From Cyanobium sp. Cruz CV13-4-11 (GTDB taxonomy: Bacteria; Cyanobacteriota; Cyanobacteriia; PCC-6307; Cyanobiaceae): DNA of 64,000 bases. Both the position numbers and the translations under genes were made by a program. The stretch's first letter is position 1. Every line of letters starts with the position of its first letter. The notes beneath the pieces are model-generated. The model searched no databases and was not told the origin of the DNA. It was given only the letters and a program-made list of their open reading frames with translations. This document shows, in pieces, positions 46,989 through 56,743 of the stretch. Location of the stretch: NCBI RefSeq assembly GCF_024346055.1, contig NZ_JAGQCH010000003.1, forward strand, positions 124,001 through 188,000, read 5' to 3'.

Positions 46989-49934
46989 CTATTTCGCCTC
47001 CATCCAGTTGGGGCCGACCCCGGTGTCCACCGCCAGGGGCACCAGCAGCTGCACCGCCTGCTCCATGGTGCGCCGGGTGAGCTCCCGCACCTCCTCCAGT
47101 GCGTCCGGCGCCGCCTCCAGCACCAGTTCGTCGTGCACCTGCAGCAGCAGGCGCGCCGGCAGGCCCGCCGCCGTGAGCGCTTGCTGCAGGCTCACCATGG
47201 CCAGCTTGATGATGTCGGCGCTGGAGCCCTGGATCGGGGCATTGGCGGCCGCCCGCAGCTGCTGGGCCTCCATCCCGCCCCGGCGGGCCACCTCCAGGTC
47301 AATCTCCAGCGGGTCCTTGCCCCGCAGCCGCCCCAGGCCGCCGGGGTCGAAGTGGAACGGGCGCCGCCGCCCCAGGATCGTCTCCACGTAGCCGCGGCTG
47401 AGGGCCAGACGCTCCTGCAGCTCCAGGTACAGGAACACCCGCGGGTAGCGCTGCTTGTAGAGGCTCAGGAACTCCTTGGCCCGGGCCTGGCCCATGCCGG
47501 TTTCCCTCGCCAGCCGCTGGGCCCCCATGCCATAGATCACCCCGAAGTTGATCGTCTTGCCCAGCCGCCGCTCCTCCGGCGTCACCGTGTCGGTCTCGAG
47601 CAGCAGCCGGGCGGTGAGGGCGTGGACGTCGTCGCCCGCGTTGTAGGCCTGCACCAGCACCGGTTCGCCCGAGAGGTGGGTGAGGATGCGCAGCTCGATC
47701 TGGGAGTAGTCGGCGCTGATCATCCGCCAGCCATCCTGGGGCAGGAAGGCCTTGCGGATGCGGCGGCTGAACTCGGTGCGGATGGGGATGTTCTGCAGGT
47801 TGGGGTTGCTGCTCGACAGCCGCCCGGTGGCGGTCACCGCCTGGTTGAAATCGGTGTGCACCCGTCCCGTCTCCGGCTCCACCAGCGCCGGCAGGGCCTC
47901 CACATAGGTGCTCAGCAGCTTGCTGAGCGTGCGGTGCTCCAGCACCAGCTTCACCACCGGATGGTCATCCTCCAGCTTCTCCAGCACCGCCGCGTCGGTG
48001 CTCCAGCCGGTCTTGGTGCGCCGCGACTTCTTGCGGTCGAGCCCCAGGGTGTCGAACAGCAGCTCCCCGAGCTGTTTGGGGGAGGCCAGGTTGAAGTCCA
48101 CCCCCGCCGCCTCCTGGGCTTCGCTCTCCAGCCGCACCAGGGTGCTGCTGAGCTCCTCGGTCAGCTCCCTGAGGTAGGGCACATCGATGCGGATGCCGGT
48201 GGCCTCCATCTGGGCCAGCACCGGCTCCAGGGGCAGCTCCACCTGTTGCAGCAGCAGGGGCAGCTGGGGCCCCATCGCCGCCAGCTGCTCCGCCAGCAGC
48301 GCCCCCAGGCGCCGGGTGAGGTGCACGTCCATGGCGCAGTAGAGGGCCGCCGCCTCGACCGGCACGTCGGCGAAGCTCTGCCCCTTGGCCACCAGATCGC
48401 CGTAGGCGGTGGGGTGGAAGCCGAAGTTGCGCTCCGCCATCGCCTCCAGGCCATGCTTGTCGTTGGCATCCCGCAGGTAGTCCGCCAGCAGGGTGTCCAT
48501 CACCACACCGGCCAGGGGCAGCCCATGGCGCAGCAGGATCAGGCGGTCGTACTTGGCGTTCTGGAGCGCCTTGGGGTGGCTGGCGCTGGCCAGCCAGGGC
48601 CCCAGGGCCAGCAGCACCGCATCCAGGGGAAGCTGTTCCGGCTCGGGTGGCGGTGTGCTGAGCAGATCGGCGGCCGGCGGGCTGTGGTGGCCGATGGGCA
48701 CGTAGGCCAGATCCGCCAGCCCCTCCCCCCAGCAGACGCCGATCCCCACCAGCTCCGCCTTGAAGGGATTCAGCGAGGTGGTTTCCGTGTCGAGGGCCAC
48801 CGGCGCCGCCGGATCGGTGCAGGCCAGCAGCCGCTCCACCAGGGCCGCCAGGGCCTCCGGGGTGGTGATCAGCTCCGGCCGCAGGGCGGGCAGGCTGCCT
48901 TCGGCCTCCGGCTCTGTCGCTGCGGGCACCTCCGGCGCCGCTGGATCGCTACTGGGGGCGGCCGTAGCGGTAGCGGTAGCGGCTGTGGCAACGGCAGTGG
49001 GCTCGGGGGGCTCCGCCGAGAACAGACGGGCGAAGCCCTCGGTCTGCTTCACCAGGCTGAACAGCTCCAGCTCGGCCAGCCGGGCCCCCAGTCCCTCACT
49101 GTCCACCCGCCCCAGGCCCAGGCGCGGCTCCTGGGGCAGGGGGATCTGCACCAGGATCTCCGCCAGCATGCGGGAGCGGAAGGCGTTCTCCCGGTCGGTT
49201 TCCAGCTTGGTTTTCAGCGACCCCTTCTGCTCGTCGAGGGCGGCGTAGATGCCGTCCAGGTCGCCGTGGGCCTTGAGCAGGGTCAGGGCCGTCTTGGGCC
49301 CCACCCCCTTGACCCCGGGGATGTTGTCGGAGCTGTCGCCGGTGAGGGCCTTGAGGTCCACCACCCCCTCCGGTGGCACCCCCAGCTTCTCGATCACCTG
49401 GGCGCGGCGGATCTGGGTCGGGCCATTGTTCTTGGCGTAGGGGCCGCCACCCATGTACAGCACGCTGATGTCACGCGCGTCGTCCACCAGCTGGAACAGG
49501 TCACGGTCGCCGGAGAGGATCCGCACCCGCCAGCCCTCGCCCGCCGCCCGGTTGGCCAGGGTGCCGAGCACGTCGTCGGCCTCGTAGCCCGGCGCCATCG
49601 ACAGGGGCAGGTCAAGGCAGTCCCTGAGGATGGCCTGCAGGTTGGCCAGATCGGCGAAGAAGTGTTCCGGCGCCTCCTCCCGGTGGGCCTTGTAGGCGGC
49701 ATCCGCCTCATGGCGGAAGGTGGGTTCGGCCGTGTCGAAGGCGATCACCACCCCCTGGGGGGCCAGTCCCTTGCAGTTGTCGAGCAGGGCCTTGAGGAAG
49801 CCGTAGGTGACGCTGGTGGGCACCCCGTCCTTGGTGCTCAGGCCCCCCTCACCGCCCTTGGCGAAGGCATAGAAGCTGCGGAAGGCCAGGGAGTGGCCAT
49901 CCACCAGCAGCAACAGGGGCTTGTCCCGCTCCAT
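46989..49934 (-). CDS. polA: DNA polymerase I
   Basis: Repair and Okazaki-fragment polymerase, 981 residues. The N-terminal 5'-3' exonuclease (LLLVDGHSLAFRSFYAF) is followed by an Ala/Thr/Pro linker and a 3'-5' exonuclease whose active-site motifs are intact (VALDTETTSLNPF, NAKYDRLILL, LYCAMDVHLT). The polymerase domain has motif A DYSQIELRILTHLSG, motif B RRLGKTINFGVIYGMG and motif C LLLQVHDELVLE. The start is ATG at 49932-49934. The linker holds a short TATATA-type Ala/Thr repeat. rfbD follows 43 bases later. Confidence 0.98.
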   Translation of the reverse strand: MERDKPLLLLVDGHSLAFRSFYAFAKGGEGGLSTKDGVPTSVTYGFLKALLDNCKGLAPQGVVIAFDTAEPTFRHEADAAYKAHREEAPEHFFADLANLQAILRDCLDLPLSMAPGYEADDVLGTLANRAAGEGWRVRILSGDRDLFQLVDDARDISVLYMGGGPYAKNNGPTQIRRAQVIEKLGVPPEGVVDLKALTGDSSDNIPGVKGVGPKTALTLLKAHGDLDGIYAALDEQKGSLKTKLETDRENAFRSRMLAEILVQIPLPQEPRLGLGRVDSEGLGARLAELELFSLVKQTEGFARLFSAEPPEPTAVATAATATATAAPSSDPAAPEVPAATEPEAEGSLPALRPELITTPEALAALVERLLACTDPAAPVALDTETTSLNPFKAELVGIGVCWGEGLADLAYVPIGHHSPPAADLLSTPPPEPEQLPLDAVLLALGPWLASASHPKALQNAKYDRLILLRHGLPLAGVVMDTLLADYLRDANDKHGLEAMAERNFGFHPTAYGDLVAKGQSFADVPVEAAALYCAMDVHLTRRLGALLAEQLAAMGPQLPLLLQQVELPLEPVLAQMEATGIRIDVPYLRELTEELSSTLVRLESEAQEAAGVDFNLASPKQLGELLFDTLGLDRKKSRRTKTGWSTDAAVLEKLEDDHPVVKLVLEHRTLSKLLSTYVEALPALVEPETGRVHTDFNQAVTATGRLSSSNPNLQNIPIRTEFSRRIRKAFLPQDGWRMISADYSQIELRILTHLSGEPVLVQAYNAGDDVHALTARLLLETDTVTPEERRLGKTINFGVIYGMGAQRLARETGMGQARAKEFLSLYKQRYPRVFLYLELQERLALSRGYVETILGRRRPFHFDPGGLGRLRGKDPLEIDLEVARRGGMEAQQLRAAANAPIQGSSADIIKLAMVSLQQALTAAGLPARLLLQVHDELVLEAAPDALEEVRELTRRTMEQAVQLLVPLAVDTGVGPNWMEAK

Positions 49935-49996
49935 GGCTGTCCCTGGGATCTGCCCGCCAATCGCCACAGCCTGCCATCCGGCGGCCCGGAAGCGCC

Positions 49997-50572
49997 GTGA
50001 CGGCCATCGGCCGGGCCGCCTTCAGCCGCTGCGGCCATTACCGCTGGTGGCTGGAGCGGGTGTGGGAGCCGCAGGGCGGCCGGCTGCTGTTCATCGGCCT
50101 CAACCCCTCCCGCGCCGACCACCGCCACGACGACCCCACCCTGCGGCGGCTGATGGCCTTCGCCGCCGGCTGGGGTTACGGCGGCCTGGAGGTGCTCAAC
50201 CTTTTCGCCCGCATCAGCCCCAGCCCGGCGGCCCTGGCCCAGGCCGCCGATCCGGTGGGGGCCGCCAACGGGGCCTGGCTGCGGCGGCGTCTGCGGGCCG
50301 CTGGTCGCTGCGCCAGCCCCGGGCTGATCTGGCTGGGCTGGGGCAACGGCGGCCGCCGGCTGGGCCAGGACGCCCGGGTTCTGGCGCTGCTGGCCCCCTA
50401 CCAGCACCGGCTGGTCTGCCTGGGCCTCACCGCCTCCGGCGCCCCGCTGCATCCCCTGTACCAGCCTGCAGTGAGTCTGTTGCGGCCCTATGGGCCATCC
50501 TGTGGGCGTTCAGCCGCTGCCGCTGCTCCATGGCCCGCACCCCCCGCCGCTACGCCATCCACCTGTTCCTGA
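49997..50572 (+). CDS. DUF1643 domain protein
   Basis: A 191-residue protein with the DUF1643 core: LLFIGLNPSRADHRHDDPTLRR and WGYGGLEVLNLFARISPSP. The family is of unknown function and is often found in mobile or accessory contexts. A GTG at 49997 starts the frame. The last 14 codons overlap the next gene by 43 bases. It is divergent from polA over about 60 bases. Confidence 0.82.
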   Translation: MTAIGRAAFSRCGHYRWWLERVWEPQGGRLLFIGLNPSRADHRHDDPTLRRLMAFAAGWGYGGLEVLNLFARISPSPAALAQAADPVGAANGAWLRRRLRAAGRCASPGLIWLGWGNGGRRLGQDARVLALLAPYQHRLVCLGLTASGAPLHPLYQPAVSLLRPYGPSCGRSAAAAAPWPAPPAATPSTCS

Positions 50573-50772
50573 TCGGCGGTCACCACCAGGAGGTGCACTT
50601 CAACACCATCGAAGAGTTCCAGGCCTGGTACGGCGGCGTGCTGAACGCCGCGGCCCTCGATGCTTTCGTCAACGTGCCGATCAACGACCTGACCAGTGAA
50701 TTCCTTGTGCTGCGGGCCGGCAGCGTCCAGGCGATCCGGGTGGAGCCGATCTACGGCGCCCTCGACGACTGA
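50530..50772 (+). CDS. Small conserved hypothetical protein
   Basis: An 80-residue protein (MARTPRRYAIHLFLIGGHHQ, then VHFNTIEEFQAWY). Its composition looks coding and ends cleanly, but no family is recognised. It begins inside the end of the DUF1643 gene in another frame. It is convergent with gltX. Confidence 0.65.
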   Translation: MARTPRRYAIHLFLIGGHHQEVHFNTIEEFQAWYGGVLNAAALDAFVNVPINDLTSEFLVLRAGSVQAIRVEPIYGALDD

Positions 50773-50789
50773 AGCCCAGGGGCCCTGCG

Positions 50790-52232
50790 TCAGAGGGCCG
50801 CGGCGATCCGCTCCCGGTCGCTGCCCAGCCGGTGCAGCAGCAGCCAGGTGGTGAGCAGGTCAGGGCCCTTGAGGCTGCCCAGCAGGGCGGCTCGCAGCCC
50901 CTTCATCAGCACCCCCTTCTTGACGCCGGCGGCCGTGGCGGCCTCCGCCAGCAGCCCCTGGGCGGTCTCGGCATCGAGTGGGTCCTCCGGCAGCTGTTCC
51001 AGCAGGGCGCCCAGGGCGGCGCGGCTGCCGGCGTCGGCCCGCAGGGCCAGGGCCGCCTCATCCGGCTTTGGTGTTTCGAAGAAGGGCGCGGCCTGGTCAA
51101 CCCCGTCCGCCAGCAGGCTGAGGGAGGGTCCGAGCAGGGCGCAGAGATCCTCCTGCCAGGCGGCGTCGGCGCCGGCCCCATCGCCCCAGCCCCGGGCCTG
51201 CCAGAGGGGCAGCAGCCGCTGGCGCAGCTCGCCGGCCGCCAGAGCGTGCAGCACCTGGGCGTTGAGCCAGTTGAGCTTGTCCCAGTCGAAGCGCGCCCCG
51301 GCCCGGTTGACCCGCTCGAAGGAGAACACCGCCGCCGCCTGCTCGAGGTTGAAGCGCTCGCCGATCCCCTCCGGCGGCGACCAGCCCAGCAGGGTCATGT
51401 AGTTGACCAGGGCCTCGGCGGTGTAGCCCATGGCGCGGAAGTCGCCCACGGAGGTGACGCCATCGCGCTTGGAGAGCTTGCGGCCCTCCTGGTTGAGGAT
51501 CAACGGGGTGTGGGCGAACAGGGGCGGCGTCAGACCCAGGGCGGCGTAGAGCAGCAGCTGCTTGCCGGTGTTGGCGATGTGGTCCTCGCCCCGGATCACG
51601 TGGCTGATGGCCATGGCGGCGTCGTCCACCACCACCACCAGGTTGTAGAGGGGGTCGCCGATGGCATCGGCGGGCGCCCGGCGGGCGATCACCATGTCGC
51701 CGCCCAGGTCGCTGCCGGCCCAGCGCATCTCGCCCCGCACCAGATCGTTCCAGGTGATCGTGGCGCCGTCATCGATGCGGAAGCGGATCACCGCCTCGCG
51801 GCCCTCGGTGATGTAGGCCTGCTGCTGCTCGGGGGTGAGTTCGCGGTGCAGGTTGTCGTAGCGGGGCGCCCGGCCTTCGGCCTGCTGGCGCTCCCGCATC
51901 GCTGAGAGCTCGTCGTCGCTGGCGAAGCAGCGGTAGGCATGGCCGCTGGCCAGCAGCTGGCCGATCGCTTGCCGGTGGGCCTCGATGCGCTCGCTCTGCA
52001 CCACCGGCTCCTCATCCCAGGTCAGGCCCAGCCAGCGCAGGCCATCGAGGATGTTTTCGGTGAATTCCGGCTTGGACCGTTCCCGGTCGGTGTCCTCGAT
52101 CCGAAGCAGGAAGGCGCCCCCGAGGTGGCGGGCGAACAGCCAGTTGAAGACCGCCGTACGGGCGGTGCCGATGTGCAGGGTGCCGGTGGGGCTGGGGGCC
52201 AGGCGAACGCGTACGGGAACCGTTGCGGGCAC
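50790..52232 (-). CDS. gltX: Glutamyl-tRNA synthetase
   Basis: Class I synthetase charging tRNA-Glu, needed for translation and for tetrapyrrole synthesis. The HIGH region is [18 protein letters not shown] and the KMSKS region is [14 protein letters not shown]. It is 480 residues from a GTG at 52230-52232. tRNA-Asp lies 26 bases upstream on the same strand. Confidence 0.97.
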   Translation of the reverse strand: MPATVPVRVRLAPSPTGTLHIGTARTAVFNWLFARHLGGAFLLRIEDTDRERSKPEFTENILDGLRWLGLTWDEEPVVQSERIEAHRQAIGQLLASGHAYRCFASDDELSAMRERQQAEGRAPRYDNLHRELTPEQQQAYITEGREAVIRFRIDDGATITWNDLVRGEMRWAGSDLGGDMVIARRAPADAIGDPLYNLVVVVDDAAMAISHVIRGEDHIANTGKQLLLYAALGLTPPLFAHTPLILNQEGRKLSKRDGVTSVGDFRAMGYTAEALVNYMTLLGWSPPEGIGERFNLEQAAAVFSFERVNRAGARFDWDKLNWLNAQVLHALAAGELRQRLLPLWQARGWGDGAGADAAWQEDLCALLGPSLSLLADGVDQAAPFFETPKPDEAALALRADAGSRAALGALLEQLPEDPLDAETAQGLLAEAATAAGVKKGVLMKGLRAALLGSLKGPDLLTTWLLLHRLGSDRERIAAAL

Positions 52233-52257
52233 GGAAGCGGCTCCAGATGGTTGAGAA

Positions 52258-52331
52258 CGGGACTGACGGGGCTCGAACCCGCAACTTCCGCCGTGACAGG
52301 GCGGTGCTCTAACCGATTGAACTACAGTCCC
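52258..52331 (-). tRNA. tRNA-Asp (GTC)
   Basis: A full cloverleaf can be drawn: acceptor GGGACTG/CAGTCCC, D stem GTTC/GAGC, anticodon stem CCGCC/GGCGG with loop CTGTCAC (anticodon GTC), T stem GCGGG/CCCGT with TTCGAGC loop. The discriminator base is G, as expected for tRNA-Asp. CCA is not encoded. Confidence 0.95.
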
Positions 52332-52509
52332 AGACCGTCGTTCGAGGCTCGAATCGCCCCGAGGGGTGGATTCGACGCCGATGGGCGATCGCGACGGCGC
52401 GAACGCCGACTAAAGAAGTATCCATCGTCACCCGTCCCACCGTCAACGCCAACTTTCAACGCCAACCGTCAACGCCGGCTGGTGGGGTCAGGACGACGAT
52501 CGGCCACAC

Positions 52510-52535
52510 AAAAAGCCCCGTGCAGGGCACGGGGC
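52510..52535 (-). terminator. Rho-independent terminator downstream of the 62-residue gene
   Basis: On the minus strand GCCCCGTG and CACGGGGC form an 8-9 bp GC-rich stem with a tiny loop, followed by five T. It closes the transcript of the small gene at 52603-52791, before tRNA-Asp. Confidence 0.88.
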
Positions 52536-52602
52536 ACATTGAGACGGTTGGCTGGGAAGGCAGGCTCGAACTGGGGCGTAATGGCGCCAGATCGCCCTGG
52601 CC

Positions 52603-52791
52603 TCAGGGGCGGAAGCCGGCGGGTTCGATCAGGCGCACCTGGTTGCCCCGGGCGGTGAATTCCCGCCCCTGGTCGCTCTGGACCACGACCCGACCTCCGG
52701 ATTTGACCCGGATCACCCGGGCCCGAACCCAGCCAAGGGCAGCTGATTCCAGCACCTTGACCACATCACCGGGTTGTAGATCCAACTCCAT
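52603..52791 (-). CDS. Small conserved cyanobacterial hypothetical protein
   Basis: A 62-residue protein beginning MELDLQPGDVVKVLESAALG and ending RLIEPAGFRP, with alternating hydrophobic residues that suggest a small SH3-like beta barrel. Function unknown. It lies between the two tRNA genes; a terminator follows 67 bases downstream. Confidence 0.65.
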   Translation of the reverse strand: MELDLQPGDVVKVLESAALGWVRARVIRVKSGGRVVVQSDQGREFTARGNQVRLIEPAGFRP

Positions 52792-52827
52792 TTCCGGAAC
52801 CACGAGACTACAAATGGGACCATCGAA

Positions 52828-52900
52828 CGCGCCGTGGAGGACTTGAACCCCCGACATCAGGTTTTGGAGACCTGCGTTCTACCAGCTGAACTAACGGCGC
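52828..52900 (-). tRNA. tRNA-Trp (CCA)
   Basis: Cloverleaf: acceptor GCGCCGT/ACGGCGC, D stem GTTC/GAAC, anticodon stem CAGGT/ACCTG with loop CTCCAAA (anticodon CCA), T stem GGGGG/CCTCC with TTCAAGT loop. The discriminator base is G. It lies directly downstream of rplS on the same strand. Confidence 0.95.
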
Positions 52901-52965
52901 AAGGCGATGGTCCCTGGACAGCGTGAAAGGGAAACGCGGGCAATGAAATCCCGTGAAACCAGGCT

Positions 52966-53475
52966 TCAGCGATCGAAGCGCTGTTTGACGCGAGTGGCTT
53001 TACCCACCCGGTCACGCAGATAGAAGAGCTTCGCCCGCCGCACCTTACCGCGCCGCTCCACCTTGACGGAAGCGACCTGGGGGCTGTGCAGCATGAAGAC
53101 CCGCTCCACGCCGATGCCCTGGAAAATGCGGCGCACGGTGATGGTCTGGTTGAGGCCGCCGTGGCGCTTGGCGATCACCACGCCCTCATAGGGCTGCACC
53201 CGCTCCTTGTTGCCTTCCCGGATTCGCACGCCCACCTTGACGGTGTCGCCCACGTAGATCTCGGGCAGGTCGCTCTTCAGCTGGGCCGCCTCGAACTCGT
53301 CGATCAGGGCCCGGGCGCTGAGCTTGCCGGTGGTCACCTTCACTGTTGTGGCCGCCGTGGCTGTAGCAGCCGTGGCCGTCACGGTTCCCGTTGCAGTTTC
53401 CGCTTCCACCGACTGGGGCTCCGCGTCTGGGGTTTGTGGGTCCACTTCCGTGGACGGATCGATCTCGGTTGCCAT
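52966..53475 (-). CDS. rplS: 50S ribosomal protein L19 with Thr/Ala-rich N-terminal extension
   Basis: L19 at the subunit interface. The core runs from [20 protein letters not shown] through [20 protein letters not shown] to [16 protein letters not shown]. The start ATG at 53473-53475 gives 169 residues, about 45 more than typical, because of an acidic then Thr/Ala-repeat N terminus ([19 protein letters not shown]). tRNA-Trp follows 65 bases later. Confidence 0.96.
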   Translation of the reverse strand: MATEIDPSTEVDPQTPDAEPQSVEAETATGTVTATAATATAATTVKVTTGKLSARALIDEFEAAQLKSDLPEIYVGDTVKVGVRIREGNKERVQPYEGVVIAKRHGGLNQTITVRRIFQGIGVERVFMLHSPQVASVKVERRGKVRRAKLFYLRDRVGKATRVKQRFDR

Positions 53476-53517
53476 CCCTGTTCTCGGAGCGCCAGGCCAA
53501 ACCAACACCTTAACGCC

Positions 53518-53862
53518 TCAGGTGACCCCCTTCCCCCCACGCCGCCGCCAGCCCCGCTGCAACCGCTCCCAGGCCATGAAGCCGCCGGTGATCAGCATCC
53601 ACAGCAACCCCAGGCCGTTGAGCAGCACGTAAACCGACTCGCCCACCTCGCCCACCCAGCCCTGGAGCCATTCGCCCTCGTGCAGCACCATCAGCGGATG
53701 GGCCTGATCCCGGCTCAGCCCCCCCCAGTCGCGCAGCAGCCGGTATCCCACCCCCGTGACGGCCGAGAGCAGCAGGGGGGCGAGCACCAGCGGCGCCAGC
53801 CAGGCATGGGCCTGCCGCAGGCGGACCCCCCAGGAGGGGGCGGCGGGGGTGGCTTTGGACAC
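53518..53862 (-). CDS. PepSY-associated membrane protein
   Basis: A 114-residue membrane protein. LRQAHAWLAPLVLAPLLLSAVTG is a first span and GLGLLWMLITGGFMAWERLQRG the second, with RLLRDWGGLSRDQAHPLMVLHEGEWL between them, as in PepSY-associated TM proteins. It starts at GTG 53860-53862. Possibly involved in metal or redox handling; unproven. Confidence 0.6.
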   Translation of the reverse strand: MSKATPAAPSWGVRLRQAHAWLAPLVLAPLLLSAVTGVGYRLLRDWGGLSRDQAHPLMVLHEGEWLQGWVGEVGESVYVLLNGLGLLWMLITGGFMAWERLQRGWRRRGGKGVT

Positions 53863-53923
53863 GGGGAACCGACGGCGGGAGGGACGCCATTGATAACTTG
53901 ATTGTCCGGCCCGTACCCCTCGC

Positions 53924-54784
53924 ATGAACCTGTTCGCCGATCTGCTGGCCAGCACCAACGGCGTCAAGGGCGGCGGCACCCCTCTCACCCAGGCCGGCCC
54001 CCGCATCCAGAAGGGCCGCCGCGGTGTCGAGGTGAAATCGGCGCGGGAGATCGCGATCATGCGCCAGGCCAGCCGCATCGTGGCCACGGTGCTGCGCGAG
54101 ATCATCGACATGGCCGCCCCGGGCATGACCACCGGCGACCTCGACCGCCACGCCGAAACCCGCATCCGCGCCATGGGGGCCACCCCCAGCTTCAAGGGCT
54201 ACCACGGCTTCCCGGCCAGCATCTGCGCCAGCATCAACAACGAGGTGGTCCACGGCATCCCCAGCGCCAAGCGGGTGATCAAGGCCGGCGACCTGGTCAA
54301 GATCGACACCGGCGCCTACTTCGAGGGCTTCCACGGCGACAGCTGCGTCACCCTCTGCGTCGGTGAGGGGGTGCCTGAGGAGGCCCGCCGCCTCAGCCGG
54401 GTGGCCCAGGAATCGCTGATGCAGGGCCTGGCCACGGTCAAGGCCGGCAGCACCCTGCTGGAGCTGGCCGGTGCGGTCCAGGACCACGTCGAGGCCCACG
54501 GCTACGCGATCGTCGAGGACTACACGGGCCACGGCGTCGGCCGCAACCTGCACGAGGAACCCTCGGTGTTCAACTACCGCACCAGGGATCTGCCCAACAT
54601 GCAGCTGCGTGCCGGCATGACCCTGGCGGTGGAGCCAATCCTCAATGCCGGCAGCAAAGGCTGCCGCACCCTCAAGGACCGCTGGACCGTGGTGACGGTG
54701 GATGGCGGCCTCTCGGCCCAATGGGAGCACACCGTCGTCGTCACCTCCGACGGCTGCGACATCCTCACCGACCGCGACTTCTAG
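53924..54784 (+). CDS. map: Methionine aminopeptidase type I
   Basis: Removes N-terminal methionine from nascent proteins. Metal ligands are visible in [20 protein letters not shown] (two Asp), [13 protein letters not shown] (His), LAVEPIL (Glu) and WEHTVVV (Glu). A 40-residue N-terminal extension precedes the catalytic domain, giving 286 residues. ATG at 53924. Confidence 0.96.
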   Translation: MNLFADLLASTNGVKGGGTPLTQAGPRIQKGRRGVEVKSAREIAIMRQASRIVATVLREIIDMAAPGMTTGDLDRHAETRIRAMGATPSFKGYHGFPASICASINNEVVHGIPSAKRVIKAGDLVKIDTGAYFEGFHGDSCVTLCVGEGVPEEARRLSRVAQESLMQGLATVKAGSTLLELAGAVQDHVEAHGYAIVEDYTGHGVGRNLHEEPSVFNYRTRDLPNMQLRAGMTLAVEPILNAGSKGCRTLKDRWTVVTVDGGLSAQWEHTVVVTSDGCDILTDRDF

Positions 54785-54799
54785 GCCCGATCGCTGCCC

Positions 54800-55534
54800 T
54801 CACTGGCGCCTGAGCAGGCCCACGTAGGCCCATCGGCCCAGGGTGGCCAGCGGCATCAGCAGGTAGGTGAGCGGGTTCGGCGTCACGATGATCAGGCTGC
54901 AGTTCCAGTCGGCCTGCCGCAGGATCTCCCCCGCCACCCAGTCGGCCCCCATCACCCCCACCGGGTTGAGGGCGGAGCGAAAGGGTCCCAGCACCAGCCG
55001 CCGCAGCCGCAGCGTCCGGGCCAGCTCCGGTGCCCGCAGGCTGAGCAGCTGGCCCAGCAGCCGCTTGCTGATCTCATACAGGGGGCTCACGGCCGGCTGG
55101 ATCTCCGCCTCCGAGGTGTTCACCCACACCTCCGCCCGCCGTGCCCCCTCCCGCCTTTGCACCCCCTCCCGCCGCTTCGCCACTGCGGCGAACAGCTCCA
55201 GCAGTCGCCAGGCGCTCAGGGCGTTCACCTCCAGGGAACGGCCGGTCGCCGCGGCGCTGCAGTCGCCATGGACGTTGATGCCGTGGTTGATCACCAGCAC
55301 GTCCACCTGCTCCAGCAGGGGCTCCAGGGCCGCCTCCTGGCCCACCTGCCAGTGCCCCTGGCGCAGGGGGATCGGCTGCCCGTCCGGGCCGGCCAGCTGC
55401 AACGGGGCGCTGCTGTGGCAGAGGGCGATCAGCTGGGCGCCGCGGCCATGCCAGCGGCGCAGCAGGGCCTGCCCCAGGGCGCCGCTGGCCCCGGTGACGG
55501 CCACGGTGAGGGAGTCGCTCGACGGGTCCGGCAT
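54800..55534 (-). CDS. SDR family oxidoreductase
   Basis: A 244-residue short-chain dehydrogenase-like protein: VAVTGASGALGQALLRRW binds the cofactor, VLVINHGINVHG is the NNAG-like region and SPLYEISKRLLGQ contains the Tyr-x3-Lys catalytic pair. A C-terminal hydrophobic stretch (LTYLLMPLATLGRWAYVGLL) suggests membrane attachment. The start is ATG at 55532-55534. Substrate unknown. It diverges from the BioD-like gene. Confidence 0.82.
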   Translation of the reverse strand: MPDPSSDSLTVAVTGASGALGQALLRRWHGRGAQLIALCHSSAPLQLAGPDGQPIPLRQGHWQVGQEAALEPLLEQVDVLVINHGINVHGDCSAAATGRSLEVNALSAWRLLELFAAVAKRREGVQRREGARRAEVWVNTSEAEIQPAVSPLYEISKRLLGQLLSLRAPELARTLRLRRLVLGPFRSALNPVGVMGADWVAGEILRQADWNCSLIIVTPNPLTYLLMPLATLGRWAYVGLLRRQ

Positions 55535-55597
55535 GGGCTTGCAGTGGACGTGCTGCCTAGATTGCCCCGCACCTGCAGGACCCGGCGAGGTCAACCC

Positions 55598-56704
55598 ATG
55601 TCCATCCCCCTGCTGATTGGCTCCTGCGAACCCTTCAGCGGCAAGTCGGCGGTGGTGCTCGGTCTCGGTCGCCAGCTCGCACGCGGGGGCGTGCCGCTTG
55701 CCTTCGGTAAGCCGCTTGTCACCTGCATGGACGATCCGCTCGACAACGTTCCCGAAGCGGCGCCGGGTCACCCCCTGCTCGATCCCGATGTCCGCTTCAT
55801 CGGTGACACCCTCGGACTGTCCCAGGACCAGCTGATCCCCTCGCTGCATGTGCTGCAGCCCGCGGCCGCCCGGGAGCGCCTGCTGGCGGGGGACCTGACC
55901 CCCGGGGAGGGCCTGAAGCTGCTGCAGCGGCGCATCCACGACGACGCCGATCGCCTGGTGCTGCTGGAGGGGGCCGGCAGTCTCAGCGAGGGCCAGCTCT
56001 ACGGCCTGGGCCTGGTGCAGCTGGCCCACGCCCTGCAGGCGCCGGTGCTGCTGGTGCATCCCTGGAGCGACAGCCGCAGCGTCGATGCGTTGCTCGAAGC
56101 CAGGCGCCAGCTGGGGGATCTGCTGGCCGGTGTCGTGCTCAACGCCGTGGTGCCCGACATGGTGCCGGACGTGCGGGAGGCGGTGCAGCCGGCCCTGGAG
56201 CGGCTGGGCATCCCGGTGCTGGGCGTCATGCCCCGCAGCCCCCTGCTGCGCAGCGTCACGGTGGAGGAGCTGGCCCGCCGCCTCGAGGCCACCGTGCTCT
56301 GCTGCCACGACGGCCTCGACCTGCTGGTGGAGACCCTGTCGATCGGCGCCATGAACGTCAACTCGGCGATGGAGTTCTTCCGGCGCCGCCGCAACATGGC
56401 TGTGGTGACGGGCGCCGACCGCACCGACATCCAGCTGGCCGCCCTGGAGGCTTCCACCCAGTGCCTGATCCTCACGGGGGCCGGCGAACCCCTGCCCCAG
56501 CTGATCAGCCGGGCCGAGGAACTGGAGGTGCCGGTGCTCAAGGTCGACCACGACACCCTCACCACGGTGGAGGTGATCGACGCCGCCATCGGCCATGTGC
56601 GGCTGCATGAAGCGGTGAAGGCCACCTATGCGATCCGCCTGGTGGAGGAGAACTGCCACTTCGAACGGCTGTTCGGCCGGCTGCGGCTGGCGGTCCATGC
56701 CTGA
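55598..56704 (+). CDS. BioD-like/DRTGG domain protein (phosphotransacetylase N-terminal-like)
   Basis: A 368-residue protein with an N-terminal BioD/CobQ-like P-loop domain (LLIGSCEPFSGKSAVVLGLG, then LLEGAGSL) and a C-terminal DRTGG-type domain (VVTGADRTDIQLAALEA). This is the domain order of the regulatory half of long bacterial phosphotransacetylases, but no catalytic Pta domain is present. It may be a nucleotide-sensing regulator. Starts at ATG 55598; the DprA-like gene follows 39 bases later on the same strand. Confidence 0.82.
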   Translation: MSIPLLIGSCEPFSGKSAVVLGLGRQLARGGVPLAFGKPLVTCMDDPLDNVPEAAPGHPLLDPDVRFIGDTLGLSQDQLIPSLHVLQPAAARERLLAGDLTPGEGLKLLQRRIHDDADRLVLLEGAGSLSEGQLYGLGLVQLAHALQAPVLLVHPWSDSRSVDALLEARRQLGDLLAGVVLNAVVPDMVPDVREAVQPALERLGIPVLGVMPRSPLLRSVTVEELARRLEATVLCCHDGLDLLVETLSIGAMNVNSAMEFFRRRRNMAVVTGADRTDIQLAALEASTQCLILTGAGEPLPQLISRAEELEVPVLKVDHDTLTTVEVIDAAIGHVRLHEAVKATYAIRLVEENCHFERLFGRLRLAVHA

Positions 56705-56743
56705 GGGCGCTGCTAGTTTCAGGTCGTTGGTTGTCGATAACGG

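Noticed and set aside
46767-50000. Plus-strand open frame of about 1077 codons
   Set aside because: Antisense shadow of polA and rfbD caused by high GC at third positions; the product is low complexity and unlike any protein family.
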